Positions 27,430-36,742 are shown, numbered from the stretch's first letter. The stretch is DNA of 64,000 nucleotides from Sphingobium fontiphilum (GCF_014196635.1 NZ_JACIEB010000002.1:124001-188000); one strand, 5' to 3'. Notes: a model not told the origin generated them from the letters alone. Program-made: numbers and translations.

Positions 27430-27451
27430 AGCAAAGGGGCCGCCTCAACCG

Positions 27452-27853
27452 ATGATCGGATTAGTCCTTGTCACCCATGGCGCGCTGGCGACGGAATTCG
27501 TCGTGGCGATGGAACATGTGGTCGGCCCGCAACAGCAGATCGCAACGATCTGCATCGGCCCTGAAGACGATATGGAATTGCGCCGAGCGGACATCGCCGC
27601 CGCGGTCGAGCGCGTCAATGACGGTTCGGGCGTCATATTGCTGACCGACCTGTTCGGCGGCACGCCGTCCAATCTCGCCATATCGCTGCTGAAGGCCGGC
27701 GAAATCGAAGTCATCGCGGGCATCAACCTGCCCATGCTGATCCGCCTGGAAAGCGCGCGCAAGGTCATGGACGTGCGCGCAGCCGTCGCCGCCGCACGCG
27801 AAGCGGGCCAGAAATATATCAGCGTTGCATCGGAACTCTTGGGTAGCACATGA
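27452..27853 (+). CDS. PTS EIIA component, mannose-family type
   Basis: The 133-residue protein begins MIGLVLVTHGALATEFV, with His9 as the expected phosphorylation site, and has VILLTDLFGGTPSNLAISLL, diagnostic of the EIIA-Man fold. No EIIB or EIIC partner is encoded nearby, so it is a regulatory rather than a transport protein. Its stop overlaps the HPr start in ATGA. The gap of 22 bases after rapZ carries an AAGGGG ribosome-binding sequence. Confidence 0.92.
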   Translation: MIGLVLVTHGALATEFVVAMEHVVGPQQQIATICIGPEDDMELRRADIAAAVERVNDGSGVILLTDLFGGTPSNLAISLLKAGEIEVIAGINLPMLIRLESARKVMDVRAAVAAAREAGQKYISVASELLGST

Positions 27854-28125
27854 CGGACGAAATCAGTCGGCAGGTCAGGATCAGCAACCGACGCGGGCTT
27901 CATGCGCGGGCGAGCGCAAAGTTCGTGACTCTGGCCAGCGGGCTGCCCGCGCCCGTCACGGTCAGCAAGGATGGATCGGAAGTCACCGGCACCTCCATCA
28001 TGGGCCTGATGATGCTTGGTGCGGCGATGGGCGACCATATCGTCATTCGCGCCGCCGGCCCCGATGCCGAACATACGGTCGGCCAACTAGTCGCCCTGGT
28101 CGAGGACAAGTTCGGCGAGGAATGA
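27850..28125 (+). CDS. ptsH: Phosphocarrier protein HPr
   Basis: The 91-residue protein has the active-site motif RRGLHARASAKFV with His18, the site phosphorylated by enzyme I, and TGTSIMGLMMLGA with Ser49, the HprK regulatory site. Both sites are therefore intact. It is the last gene of the chvI-chvG-hprK-rapZ-EIIA-HPr run. A gene for enzyme I, which must phosphorylate His18, is not found downstream or elsewhere in the window. Confidence 0.94.
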   Translation: MTDEISRQVRISNRRGLHARASAKFVTLASGLPAPVTVSKDGSEVTGTSIMGLMMLGAAMGDHIVIRAAGPDAEHTVGQLVALVEDKFGEE

Positions 28126-28247
28126 TCCCGCCACGGGGCTGACCATAAGGACTTTATCGTAACGACGCGGCGCCATCCTCCTGTCAATCTGCCTTTCGAC
28201 GCTTCCCGATGACAGGAAGCGCGAGACGAGAGTGGAAGGACATATCA

Positions 28248-28496
28248 ATGAGCGAAATGGGCCACGACCTGCACAGCATGTTCCCGCAGGCGCAGGCGGC
28301 GCTGCACGCGCTGAAGGTCGACAATCCTCATTTCCGTGTGCTGGCGGATCGGTACCATGATCTGACCCGCGAAATCGTGCGCGCCGACAGCGGCGAAGCG
28401 CCGATGGGCGACGACATGCTGGAGCAGTTCAAGAAGGAACGGCTGGCGCTGCTGGATGAAGTCGCCGCGCTGATCGCCGAACGGGCGGAAGCGTGA
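28248..28496 (+). CDS. YdcH-family (DUF465) small protein
   Basis: The 82-residue helical protein, MSEMGHDLHSMFPQAQAA and NPHFRVLADRYHDLTREIVRADSG, matches DUF465/YdcH proteins, which are short coiled-coil proteins of unknown role. ATG at 28248 has GGAAGGA upstream. The last four bases overlap the GTG start of the DksA-like gene, so the two are translationally coupled. Confidence 0.85.
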   Translation: MSEMGHDLHSMFPQAQAALHALKVDNPHFRVLADRYHDLTREIVRADSGEAPMGDDMLEQFKKERLALLDEVAALIAERAEA

Positions 28497-28819
28497 GCCC
28501 CGATCTGGCGACAATACGCGCGCGACTGTCTGATCGTCGCGCGCAGTTGCTCGCCCATGTCGCCAGCCTTGAGGCCGATCTGGGCCAACCCATGGAAGCC
28601 GACTTTGCCGAACAGGCTGTCGAGCGCGAGGATGATGAGGCTCTCGACCGGCTTTCCCGGGTGGAACTGGCCGAAATCGGCCAGATCGACCGGGCTATCG
28701 AGCGCATCGATCAGGGCGCTTATGGCGTCTGTATCGAATGCGGCGAGCCCATCGCGCCGGCACGGCTTGCCGCCCTACCCGAAGCGGCGATGTGCATGGA
28801 GTGCGCAACCGGTCGTTGA
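28493..28819 (+). CDS. DksA/TraR-family zinc-finger protein
   Basis: The 108-residue protein has an N-terminal helical coiled region and a C-terminal four-cysteine zinc finger, GVCIECGEPI and MCMECATGR. It is shorter than classical DksA and belongs to the TraR/DksA group that acts in the secondary channel of RNA polymerase. GTG at 28493 overlaps the preceding stop. Whether it responds to ppGpp like DksA cannot be told. Confidence 0.87.
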   Translation: MSPDLATIRARLSDRRAQLLAHVASLEADLGQPMEADFAEQAVEREDDEALDRLSRVELAEIGQIDRAIERIDQGAYGVCIECGEPIAPARLAALPEAAMCMECATGR

Positions 28820-28826
28820 ACGCCGT

Positions 28827-29192
28827 TCAACCAGCGATCCGTCGTGCGGGGTCGACCCGGCCATCGGGGCCAACCCCGGCACGGCGCAGGTCGCGGGACA
28901 TGTGACCAACGATGAAGCGATACCACATCAGGAAATCCGCGCCGAGCGACCATAGGGGGTAGCGGAACGTCGCCGGCCGGTTCCGTTCGCACCAATAATG
29001 CCCGATCCAGGCAAAGCCATATCCCGCGACCGGCAGGCTGAGCGTCAGATACCAATGCCCCTGGCACAGCATCATCACCATGATTCCAACGACCAGGGAT
29101 GTGCCCACATAATGCAGCGCCCGCGTTGAAGGGCGCGCATGTTCCTGAAGATAATAGAGCCAGAAGTCCCCGAATCGGGTAATGCGCACCAT
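28827..29192 (-). CDS. Mpo1-like (DUF962) membrane protein
   Basis: The 121-residue protein starts MVRITRFGDFWLYYLQEHAR and has STRALHYVGTSL, two to three hydrophobic segments and a second histidine motif in AGYGFAWIGHYWCERNRPATF. This is the DUF962 family, which includes yeast Mpo1, an iron-dependent dioxygenase acting on 2-hydroxy fatty acids. In sphingomonads, which make 2-hydroxy sphingolipids, that role would make sense but is inference. It has GGACGAGG before ATG and converges on the DksA-like gene. Confidence 0.85.
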   Translation of the reverse strand: MVRITRFGDFWLYYLQEHARPSTRALHYVGTSLVVGIMVMMLCQGHWYLTLSLPVAGYGFAWIGHYWCERNRPATFRYPLWSLGADFLMWYRFIVGHMSRDLRRAGVGPDGRVDPARRIAG

Positions 29193-29256
29193 CCTCGTCC
29201 TTTCATTATGGCGTCAGTTTAAATGAAGGTGGCGGTCGCGTTAAGTGTCCTTCCGA

Positions 29257-30294
29257 TCAGGCGCCTGTATGATCGGCCGAAAAGAGAAAATAATCATAAG
29301 CGGCGCGGGCCGCGTGCGCCATGACTTGATCGCGCGCCTCATGCCCCTTGTAATCCTTCATCACATAGACGCTGATCGCAAAAATCTGACCATCGGGCAT
29401 GGTGACAAGGCCGACATCCGCGCCCAGACCGTTGAGCGACCCGGTCTTGTGCGCCACGGTCGCGCCCGGCGGCAACATGCCCGCCAGGCGTTTCGCGCCG
29501 GTGCGGCACCGCTCCATGATCGACAGGAAAATCGATGTGCTCTGTGGCGTCAGCAGCTTGCCCGTCCGCAACGCGACAAGCAGGTCCGCCATGGCGCGCG
29601 GCGTCGTGCTGTCACGCGGATCAGAAGCGAACGCCATGTTCGGCATGTCATGCGCGTCCCGTTCTCGCAGGGCGGGGTCGGCCGCCAGCGCCGCGTTGAC
29701 ATTGGCCTGGAACGCGCCGCTCGGCGGATTGATGCCCATCGCGCGATAGAGAAGCTGGGCGGTGTTGCTGTCGACGCGCAGCCCCTGCACCCCGGCGGCC
29801 TTCACCCAATCATTGACGGCCCCGGCCCCGCCCGCCAGCGCGACAAGCACATCGGTCGCGCTGTTGTCGCTGCGCGTCAGCATCAGGTCGAGCAGATTAT
29901 AGACGGACAGAGCCGCGCCCGAATGCGGGAGAAGGTCGGCAATCCCGCCCGAACTCATCAGCGCCCGATCTACGGTCACGACCTGTTGCAGGCTGATGGC
30001 GCCAGCGTCGATCATCGAGAAGATCTTGCCCGCGACGGCCACCTTGTATGTCGACGCCATCGGAAACAGGGTGTCGCCGTTGAACGACAGCGTCTGGCCG
30101 GTCGAAAGATTGTGGACGGCGACACCGACCGTTCCGTCGGAAAGCCCCGCAAAGCGCTGCATTTCCGATTGCCAGCGGGCGTCGGCCGTATCCTGCCAGA
30201 CGGGACGTTCAGGGCCGAAGGCGTCGGCCGTCGGCAGCGGCGTCGCATAGAAGCCAAGGGCAAGGACGATGGCGAACAGGCTGGCGGGCTTCAT
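29257..30294 (-). CDS. Class A-like serine beta-lactamase homologue
   Basis: The 345-residue exported protein has a signal peptide (to about residue 25) and the serine beta-lactamase motifs: Ser81-x-x-Lys84 in MASTYK, SDN at 142-144, and Lys283-Thr-Gly in [18 protein letters not shown] at 227-235 matches the class A segment after the omega loop. However, no ExxLN is visible between about 165 and 226, and this region is roughly 40 residues longer than in TEM-type enzymes. It may be a divergent beta-lactamase or a related hydrolase. ATG at 30294 begins the signal peptide; an in-frame upstream extension is rejected. Confidence 0.85.
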   Translation of the reverse strand: MKPASLFAIVLALGFYATPLPTADAFGPERPVWQDTADARWQSEMQRFAGLSDGTVGVAVHNLSTGQTLSFNGDTLFPMASTYKVAVAGKIFSMIDAGAISLQQVVTVDRALMSSGGIADLLPHSGAALSVYNLLDLMLTRSDNSATDVLVALAGGAGAVNDWVKAAGVQGLRVDSNTAQLLYRAMGINPPSGAFQANVNAALAADPALRERDAHDMPNMAFASDPRDSTTPRAMADLLVALRTGKLLTPQSTSIFLSIMERCRTGAKRLAGMLPPGATVAHKTGSLNGLGADVGLVTMPDGQIFAISVYVMKDYKGHEARDQVMAHAARAAYDYFLFSADHTGA

Positions 30295-30392
30295 CCCATC
30301 CGTTCTTCCCGATCCGCGCCGCAACGGCAAGCCTGTTTACCGCACTGCGGCAGCAATTGACTTGGCCGGCGCCTTGGGGCCATCACCATGCC

Positions 30393-31091
30393 ATGAGCGA
30401 CGCCATCAAACTGGACGAAAGCTGGCGCACGCCGCTGGCCCCCGAATTTGTCGCGCCGCATATGCAGGCGCTCAAACAGTTTCTGGTTGCTGAAAAGGCG
30501 CAGGGAAAGCATATTTTCCCGCGCGGCAGCGAATATTTCCGCGCCATGGACTTGACGCCGCTGGACAAGGTCAAGGTGGTGATATTGGGGCAAGACCCCT
30601 ATCATGGACAGGGGCAGGCGCACGGCCTGTGCTTCAGCGTCCAGCCCGGCGTCCGCACACCGCCATCGCTGGTCAACATCTACAAGGAATTGAGGGCCGA
30701 TCTGGGCATCGAACCCGCGCGTCACGGTTTCCTTGAACATTGGGCGCGACAGGGCGTCCTGCTGCTCAACAGCGTGCTGACCGTGGAAATGGGCAAGGCC
30801 GCATCGCATCAGGGCAAGGGATGGGAAAAATTCACCGATGCGGTCATCCGCCTGGTCAATGAACGGCCCGATCCGGTCGTGTTCATGCTGTGGGGCGCCT
30901 ATGCGCAGCGCAAGGCCGCCTTTGTCGACGCCAGCCGCCATCTGGTGCTGAAGGCCGCCCACCCTTCGCCACTGTCGGCGCATAACGGCTTTCTGGGGTG
31001 CCGCCATTTTTCCCGCGCCAATGCGTTCCTCACGGAAAAGCGGCGCGGCGCGATCGACTGGGCGTTGCCGCCGGTCGGCGCCCCCGCCTGA
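30393..31091 (+). CDS. ung: Uracil-DNA glycosylase
   Basis: The 232-residue protein is family 1 uracil-DNA glycosylase: the water-activating motif [16 protein letters not shown] with Asp68, and the minor-groove loop [13 protein letters not shown] with His190. It removes uracil from DNA as the first step of base excision repair. ATG at 30393 is chosen for homology; an earlier in-frame start is not supported. It is divergent from the beta-lactamase gene and convergent with rpoZ. Confidence 0.96.
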   Translation: MSDAIKLDESWRTPLAPEFVAPHMQALKQFLVAEKAQGKHIFPRGSEYFRAMDLTPLDKVKVVILGQDPYHGQGQAHGLCFSVQPGVRTPPSLVNIYKELRADLGIEPARHGFLEHWARQGVLLLNSVLTVEMGKAASHQGKGWEKFTDAVIRLVNERPDPVVFMLWGAYAQRKAAFVDASRHLVLKAAHPSPLSAHNGFLGCRHFSRANAFLTEKRRGAIDWALPPVGAPA

Positions 31092-31141
31092 ACATTCAGG
31101 CTGGAAAAGCCTGGGCAACTGCGCCATCCGCCCAAAATGGC

Positions 31142-31180
31142 GAGGCCCGGTCCCGCTTGCGCGGGCCGGGCCTCTTTCCC
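31142..31180. terminator. Bidirectional terminator between ung and rpoZ
   Basis: GAGGCCCGGTCCCGC (31142-31156) pairs with GCGGGCCGGGCCTC (31161-31174), followed by TTTCCC on the plus strand. It sits between two convergent genes. Confidence 0.75.
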
Positions 31181-31199
31181 TCTCCAAACCGGTCAGGGC

Positions 31200-31544
31200 T
31201 CAGCCGTCGTAGTCGCCGCCAATATTCTGGTTGCGCGGCGGAGCGGCGGCGGTCAGGCGCAGGGCCTCCGCGGACTGGGCGATGGAACCGATTTCGTCCG
31301 GCGTATCGTCGTCGTCGATCTGCACCTTCTGGAGCGATCCGACGAGCGAGTCATGCAGTTCGACCGGCAGGATGGTTTCTTCCGCGATCTCGCGCAGCGC
31401 GACGACCGGATTTTTATCGCGGTCACGATCAACGGTAAGTTCTGCGCCGCCGGAAATTTCACGGGCGCGCTGCGCAGCGAGCAGAACGAGGTCAAAGCGG
31501 TTGGTAACCTTGTCGACGCAATCTTCGACAGTAACGCGGGCCAA
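31200..31544 (-). CDS. rpoZ: RNA polymerase omega subunit
   Basis: The 114-residue protein starts [19 protein letters not shown] and continues with [19 protein letters not shown], the typical omega-subunit N-terminus, followed by an acidic C-terminal part. It helps assembly and stability of the polymerase beta' subunit. It lies alone with a terminator downstream. Confidence 0.95.
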   Translation of the reverse strand: MARVTVEDCVDKVTNRFDLVLLAAQRAREISGGAELTVDRDRDKNPVVALREIAEETILPVELHDSLVGSLQKVQIDDDDTPDEIGSIAQSAEALRLTAAAPPRNQNIGGDYDG

Positions 31545-31683
31545 TAGGGCCTCCTGAAATTCTGGTAGGATTCGTGGCTTAAGCGCCTAGCATCAGCCCC
31601 GATGCAAGTCAATGATTGCGCGGTGTTCGCTCCGGCCAATATTGCGCTTGGCCCCCTATGCCAACAAAGGGCATGAAGGCGCA

Positions 31684-32892
31684 ATGACGGCCGACGCCCC
31701 CCTCGCTGCCAGCGGATCGACGCAAGGCCACGCGCCGCTGGTCCATCATGTGCAGGGCAACAGGCTGACCATGATCGACAATGGACCGGCGATCCGCGAC
31801 GCGCTGGTCGCCCTGATCGACGGCGCCCATCAGTCGCTCAAACTCTATTATTATATCTTCGCCGCGGACGGCAGCGGCGCGCTGGTGCTGGACCGCCTGA
31901 TGGCCGCATGTCGGCGGGGCGTGGCCGTGACCCTGATGGTCGACGCTTTCGGCAGCGGCCGCACGCCCACCGCCTTCTTTGATCAACTGGTGCAGGCGGG
32001 CGGCCAGTTCCACTGGTTCGGCGCCCGTCGTTCCACACGGTATCTGATCCGCAACCATCAGAAGATGGCCATTGCCGACGACAGCCGCGTAATGATCGGC
32101 GGGTTCAACGTCGCCGACGATTATTTTGCGGAAAAGGACGGATGGCGCGATCTCGCCCTGATCGTGGAAGGCCCGCAAACGGAAGCCATGGTGCGCTGGT
32201 ATGGTCAGCTCTGGCGATGGGCATCGACCCGGGGACAGCGGTTCCGCACCTTGCGCCGCATGGTGCGCGGCTGGCAGCCGACATTGCACCATGATCCCAA
32301 ATCCGCCTTCCGCTGGCTGATCGGCGGGCCGACCCGGCTGCTCAGCCCCTGGGCGAAGGCGGTGAAGCATGATCTGGAGCATGGCCGCCGGGTCGACATG
32401 GTCATCGCCTATTTCTCGCCCGGTCAGGGCATGTTGCGACGCATCGGCCGGACGGCGCGGCGCGGCCATGCCCGGTTGATCCTGCCCGAGCGGTCCGACA
32501 ATGGCGCGACCGTCGCCGCCGCCCGCCTTCTCTATGGCCCATTATTGCGCCGTGGCGTGCAGATCCGCGAATATCAGCCCTGCAAGCTGCACATGAAGTT
32601 GCTTGTCATCGACGACGCAACCTTCATCGGTTCCGCCAATTTCGACATGCGCAGCCTGTTCCTCAATCTGGAACTCATGCTGCGGATCGACGACTGCGGC
32701 TTTGCCGCCGCCATGCGGCATCGCGTCGACCAATATGCCGATCAAAGCCGCCCGGTCAGCCTGCAATCCCATGTCGAAGGCCGCGGTCTGCTGACGCTCG
32801 CCAAGCAGTGGATCAGCTATTTCCTGGTCGGCGTGCTCGACTATACGGTCACGCGCCGCCTCAACTTCCGCAACAACGGCCAGCCGCGCTGA
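31684..32892 (+). CDS. Phospholipase D-family cardiolipin synthase-like protein
   Basis: The 402-residue protein has two HKD motifs: His125-x-Lys127-x4-Asp132 in NHQKMAIADD, and His303-x-Lys305-x4-Asp310 in LHMKLLVIDD, each followed by the usual GG- or GS-containing segment. The central spacing fits bacterial cardiolipin synthase or a related phosphatidyltransferase. Unlike ClsA it lacks two N-terminal membrane helices; a weak hydrophobic segment is near the C-terminus. ATG at 31684 is the first start in the homologous part. It is divergent from rpoZ. Confidence 0.87.
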   Translation: MTADAPLAASGSTQGHAPLVHHVQGNRLTMIDNGPAIRDALVALIDGAHQSLKLYYYIFAADGSGALVLDRLMAACRRGVAVTLMVDAFGSGRTPTAFFDQLVQAGGQFHWFGARRSTRYLIRNHQKMAIADDSRVMIGGFNVADDYFAEKDGWRDLALIVEGPQTEAMVRWYGQLWRWASTRGQRFRTLRRMVRGWQPTLHHDPKSAFRWLIGGPTRLLSPWAKAVKHDLEHGRRVDMVIAYFSPGQGMLRRIGRTARRGHARLILPERSDNGATVAAARLLYGPLLRRGVQIREYQPCKLHMKLLVIDDATFIGSANFDMRSLFLNLELMLRIDDCGFAAAMRHRVDQYADQSRPVSLQSHVEGRGLLTLAKQWISYFLVGVLDYTVTRRLNFRNNGQPR

Positions 32893-32900
32893 TAGTCGCC

Positions 32901-33461
32901 TCACTTCATTGTCAGGAAAAAGGCCGCCGGGCGCGGGCCTTCATTTTCGATGGTGATGGCGTAACGGTCCGTGAATACCGGCATCCATGCGCATTCGGCC
33001 CCCTGCCCGACGATGGATTTGGTGCACAGCGTCGTGCCATCCATGCCCTTGACGCTGACGGACAAGGCCGCTTCGCCATCCACCGGGGCGACGGCGATCC
33101 GCGCAGGCTGCCCCGCGAGGAAGAGTTGCTTCACGCTGAAGCTGTCCCCTCCCGCGAGCGCGCCGCGCTTGTAGGCGGGGCCAAGCGCCGCCCCGCGATA
33201 GGTGGCGTCCGAAGGCAGGGTCGCACCATGACCGGTGGCCTCCTGCGTCCACTCCGCGGCCAGGTCGACCTCGCCCTCCGCCGGGTGTGCGCCCAGCAGG
33301 CGCAATGCCTGGCCCGCGCGCAGCAGGGCGGCATAATCGCCCTGTCCCCGCGCCGCTTCCCCGGCGGCCAGCGTTTGCAACACGGCGTCTCCAGCCGCAG
33401 GCGGCTGCGCTGCGGCCGCGCCAGACAGGCCAAGGAAAATCGCGGCGGCGATGGACTTCAT
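32901..33461 (-). CDS. Exported hypothetical protein coupled to a sensor kinase
   Basis: The 186-residue protein has a clear signal peptide (MKSIAAAIFLGLSGAAAAQ) and a mature part with two cysteines and a beta-rich C-terminus (RIAVAPVDGEAALSVSVKG, FTDRYAITIENEGPRPAAFFLTMK). No known domain is recognised. Its start overlaps the stop of the histidine kinase gene in ATGA, so it is made with the kinase. A role as periplasmic partner or output of that system is inference. Confidence 0.8.
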   Translation of the reverse strand: MKSIAAAIFLGLSGAAAAQPPAAGDAVLQTLAAGEAARGQGDYAALLRAGQALRLLGAHPAEGEVDLAAEWTQEATGHGATLPSDATYRGAALGPAYKRGALAGGDSFSVKQLFLAGQPARIAVAPVDGEAALSVSVKGMDGTTLCTKSIVGQGAECAWMPVFTDRYAITIENEGPRPAAFFLTMK

Positions 33462-34807
33462 GTCGTTTCTTCCCCCAACACCCTGAAGCGCGCGCCGGGC
33501 GCGGCATCGCTGACCTCGATATGCAGGGCATGACGTTCGGCGATGGCCTTGGCAAGCGCCAACCCCAGTCCATGCCCCACGCCCTGCTGCGGATTGATCC
33601 GGGTATAGCGCTCGAAGATACGCTCCCGGTCCTCCGGGGCGATGCCCTTGCCATTGTCCTCGACCATGATCTGCGGCCCGGGCGCTATGGTGAACACGAC
33701 CGTCCCGCCCGGCGGCGCATGGCGGAAAGCGTTGTCGAGCAGGTTGGACATAAGGCGCGACATCTGCATCGGGTCGCCCCGCATGGTCACGCCCGGCGCG
33801 ATCATCGCGCGAAAACCGATGCCCATATCCTCGGCACTGGCGGTATAAAGATCGGCCAGCGCATCGGCCAGATCGCTGAGGTCGATCTCCTCCAGGCCGC
33901 GCATGTCGCCGCGCATCGCCTCCGTCCCCGCAATATCCAGCAGCGAATCGAGAAGGCGGACAACGCCCCTGATTTCCTCACGGGACTGGCCCAGCATGGC
34001 CGCCAGAGCGGGATCGGCCGTGCATTCCAAAGCCCGCAATATCCGCGTATCGAGATGCATCAGCGGCGTCCGGATTTCATGCGCGGTCTGATCCGACACG
34101 GCTCGCTGCGCCTCGATCAGGCGACCGATCTGGTCCAGCGCGGCGTTGCTGTGCCCGGCAAGCGTCCCCAGTTCGTCGCGCTCGCCATGTTCGGGGACGC
34201 GCGCCTCGATCCTGCCGTCGCGCACCGCAGCGAAGGTGGCGTTCACCGCCTCCACCCGACTGCGCAGCCGCCGAGCAGCCAGATGCCCGGCGAACAGGCT
34301 GACCAGCGCCACCAAGGCGCCGGCGGAAGCAAAAGCCGTCGCCAGACGACGGCGCAGACTCTCTCCCCGCCGGTCGCTGCGCCCGACGACCAGACGGCTG
34401 TCCGGCCCCAATATCGTGGCGCGCGCGAAAACCGGCTCGCCATCGGGCAAGGTCACGAAGCGCGCCTCCGACACATCGGCCGACAGGTCGGGCCAGCGCG
34501 TCAGGTTCCCCGCAAGTCGCCGTCCGCGCCCGTCCGTCACCAAATAGAAGGCGCGCTCGCCATCGATCCGCTCGACCGACAGCCGATCGGCAATGCGGGC
34601 GGTGAGTTCTGCTGGACCGCCGCTGACATAGATGTCGGCCAGTCCCGCCAGATCGGTGTCGACCTCGCGCCCCAGCATGGCGCGGGCGTCGGCCCGCACG
34701 ATCTGATCGACGATGGCGAACAGGATCAGCGTCGAAACCAGGCTGACGAGCAGGGCCGACAAGGTGACCCGCCCGAACACCGACCGGAACAGGCCGAAGT
34801 CAGGCAC
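33458..34807 (-). CDS. Sensor histidine kinase
   Basis: The 449-residue protein has two membrane helices (about 12-33 and 155-175) flanking a periplasmic sensor region, then a HAMP domain, His243 in SDQTAHEIRTPLMHLD, and the ATPase motifs NLLDNAFRHAPPGG, VEDNGKGIAPEDRERIFERY and HGLGLALAKAIA. It is an OmpR-class kinase. Its start overlaps the end of the response regulator gene by 8 bases, and its stop overlaps the periplasmic protein gene. The ligand is unknown. Confidence 0.92.
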   Translation of the reverse strand: MPDFGLFRSVFGRVTLSALLVSLVSTLILFAIVDQIVRADARAMLGREVDTDLAGLADIYVSGGPAELTARIADRLSVERIDGERAFYLVTDGRGRRLAGNLTRWPDLSADVSEARFVTLPDGEPVFARATILGPDSRLVVGRSDRRGESLRRRLATAFASAGALVALVSLFAGHLAARRLRSRVEAVNATFAAVRDGRIEARVPEHGERDELGTLAGHSNAALDQIGRLIEAQRAVSDQTAHEIRTPLMHLDTRILRALECTADPALAAMLGQSREEIRGVVRLLDSLLDIAGTEAMRGDMRGLEEIDLSDLADALADLYTASAEDMGIGFRAMIAPGVTMRGDPMQMSRLMSNLLDNAFRHAPPGGTVVFTIAPGPQIMVEDNGKGIAPEDRERIFERYTRINPQQGVGHGLGLALAKAIAERHALHIEVSDAAPGARFRVLGEETT

Positions 34808-35507
34808 CGCCCGGCTCCGCCGCGATCAGCCGGTATCCCGTGCCCCACACGGTTTCCAGCACCGGCGCGTCAAACCCTTCCTCCAACTTGCGGCGCAGGC
34901 GGCCGACATTGACGTCCACGACATTGGTCTGCGGATCGAAGCTCAGCTTCCAGACATGGCGCAGCAGCATTTCGCGCGTCACCACCTCCCCAGCATGTTC
35001 CATCAGATAACGGAACAGTTCGAATTCCTTGGGCGACAGCGGCAGGTGCCGACCCTGCCGCCATGCCGTCCGCGCCTTCAAATGGCATTCCAGGTCTCCG
35101 TGCAGCAGCACCGCGCCATGTTGCTGGTTGCCCGCCCGGCGCCAGAGGGCGCGAACGCGGGCGACCAGTTCGACCGGCTCGAACGGCTTGGTCAGATAAT
35201 CGTCGACACCGCTTTCCAGTCCCTCCACTCGATGTTCCGCGCGCCCCAGCGCCGACAGCATCAGCACCGGCGCACCGACACCCGCGCTCCGAAGCCTGGT
35301 GATGATGTCGATGCCCGACAGAGTGGGCAGCATGCGGTCGAGAATGATGACGTCATAACGGCCCGCCGCCGCGCGGCGCAGCCCTTCGCCGCCGTCGGCC
35401 GCATGGTCGACCCGCATCGACGCGGCGTTCAATATCGCGATCACATTCGCCGCCTGCGACGGGTCGTCCTCGGCCAGCAGAACGGCGATCTGTGCGCTAT
35501 CGTCCAT
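34800..35507 (-). CDS. OmpR-class response regulator
   Basis: The 235-residue protein has a receiver domain (LLAEDDPSQ, phospho-acceptor Asp57 in VIILDRMLPTLSG, lysine in YLTKPFEPVEL) and a winged-helix domain (LSPKEFELFRYLMEHAGEVVTREMLL, TNVVDVNVGRLRRKLEEGF). I choose ATG at 35507 because the GGGGGG run lies about 7 bases before it; the in-frame ATG at 35513 is too close to that run. It is the first gene of a three-gene unit with the kinase and exported protein. Confidence 0.92.
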   Translation of the reverse strand: MDDSAQIAVLLAEDDPSQAANVIAILNAASMRVDHAADGGEGLRRAAAGRYDVIILDRMLPTLSGIDIITRLRSAGVGAPVLMLSALGRAEHRVEGLESGVDDYLTKPFEPVELVARVRALWRRAGNQQHGAVLLHGDLECHLKARTAWRQGRHLPLSPKEFELFRYLMEHAGEVVTREMLLRHVWKLSFDPQTNVVDVNVGRLRRKLEEGFDAPVLETVWGTGYRLIAAEPGGA

Positions 35508-35599
35508 AATCATACCCCCCGCCGTCGCAGATAGCGGGGCGGGGGGCCAGTGACAAAGCCTGTTACTGTTGCAGGCGGAAACAGCCCCTATTGGCTTCT

Positions 35600-36430
35600 T
35601 CAGACCTTGAGGCCGTTGCGCAGCATCAAAGCGCCGATGATGAGCAGATAGACGCCAAAGATCTTCTTGAGCGGACCGGCCGGCAGGCTGTGCGCGGCAG
35701 CGACGCCCAGCGGCGCGGTCAGCATCGACATGGACGAAATGGCCAGCGTCGCGGGAATGTTGATATAGCCCAGCGAACCCCAGGGAAGGCCGCCCTCCTT
35801 CAGGCCGATGATCGCGAAACCGATGGTGGTCGGAATGGCGATCAGGGTGCCGACGCCCGAAGCGGTGGCGATGGCGCGGTGGATGGAGCGGCCGCACAGC
35901 GTCATCACCATGATGGCGATGGTGCCGCCGCCAATACCCAGCAGTGAGGAAAAGGTGCCAAGCCCCCCGGCGATGCCGACGCGCGTCAGGCCCGACGGCA
36001 TGGTGTCGCTCAGCACCTTGCCGCTGACCCGGGGCAGCAGGAAGTTCAGCGACATCAGGAGGACGCCGCAACCGAATATCATCTTCAGCGTGCGCCCGTC
36101 GACATGGCTGGCCAAAAGAACGCCCGCGCCGCAGCCCAGGATGATCCATGGCGCCCAGTTCTTGAGCACTTCGAACTCCACCGCCCCGCGCTTCGAGTGC
36201 GCCATCAGCGACCGGATGGATGTGACGATAATGGTCGCCGCCGACGTGCCGATGGCGACATGGGCGATGGCGTCCTTCGTCCCGCCCAGCAGCGGCAGCA
36301 CGACGAGCAGCGCGGGCACGACGACAAAACCCCCGCCAATACCGAAAATGCCCGCCGCGAAACCAGCCAGCAGGCCAGCGGCCAGCATGGCGACAAGCGG
36401 CGCCAGCCAGGTCGTCAAATCAGCCGACAT
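35600..36430 (-). CDS. TauE/SafE-family membrane exporter
   Basis: The 276-residue protein has about eight membrane segments and two repeated glycine-rich motifs (FGIGGGFVVVPAL and LGIGGGTIAIMVM), the signature of the TauE/SafE family. Members export sulfite, sulfoacetate or other organic anions at the inner membrane. Nothing nearby concerns sulfur metabolism, so the substrate is unknown. Upstream sequence (36431-36700) includes a CGCGCGTTTGGCGCGCG hairpin at about 36463-36480 but no recognised gene. Confidence 0.88.
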   Translation of the reverse strand: MSADLTTWLAPLVAMLAAGLLAGFAAGIFGIGGGFVVVPALLVVLPLLGGTKDAIAHVAIGTSAATIIVTSIRSLMAHSKRGAVEFEVLKNWAPWIILGCGAGVLLASHVDGRTLKMIFGCGVLLMSLNFLLPRVSGKVLSDTMPSGLTRVGIAGGLGTFSSLLGIGGGTIAIMVMTLCGRSIHRAIATASGVGTLIAIPTTIGFAIIGLKEGGLPWGSLGYINIPATLAISSMSMLTAPLGVAAAHSLPAGPLKKIFGVYLLIIGALMLRNGLKV

Positions 36431-36700
36431 CAGCGCCCTCCCTTCCGGCCAATGCCACGATCACGCGCGTTTGGCGCGCGCATGTTGCTGTCATCGCCTG
36501 TGTTTATGAAGGCGGCGAATGCGGAAGTGTCGAGCATGATGTTGAACTTGCCTCTCTGCGGCGGAACCAATCTGCATAGGAGCATGTAATCATATCCCCT
36601 GCCCAGCTAGACGAACAAAGGGTGGGAACCCGCACCCCTTTATCCCAAAGCCCCGGATCGACGCATGGCGAATCCCGGAAATGCCTGGCCGCTCGCCGTC

Positions 36701-36742
36701 GAAAAAAAGAGAGGCGCCGGTTCCGCGGGAAGAACCGGCGCC
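36701..36742 (-). terminator. Intrinsic terminator of ald
   Basis: On the minus strand GGCGCCGGTT pairs with AACCGGCGCC (36733-36742 and 36713-36722), followed by TCTCTTTTTTT. It lies 47 bases after the alanine dehydrogenase stop. Confidence 0.85.
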
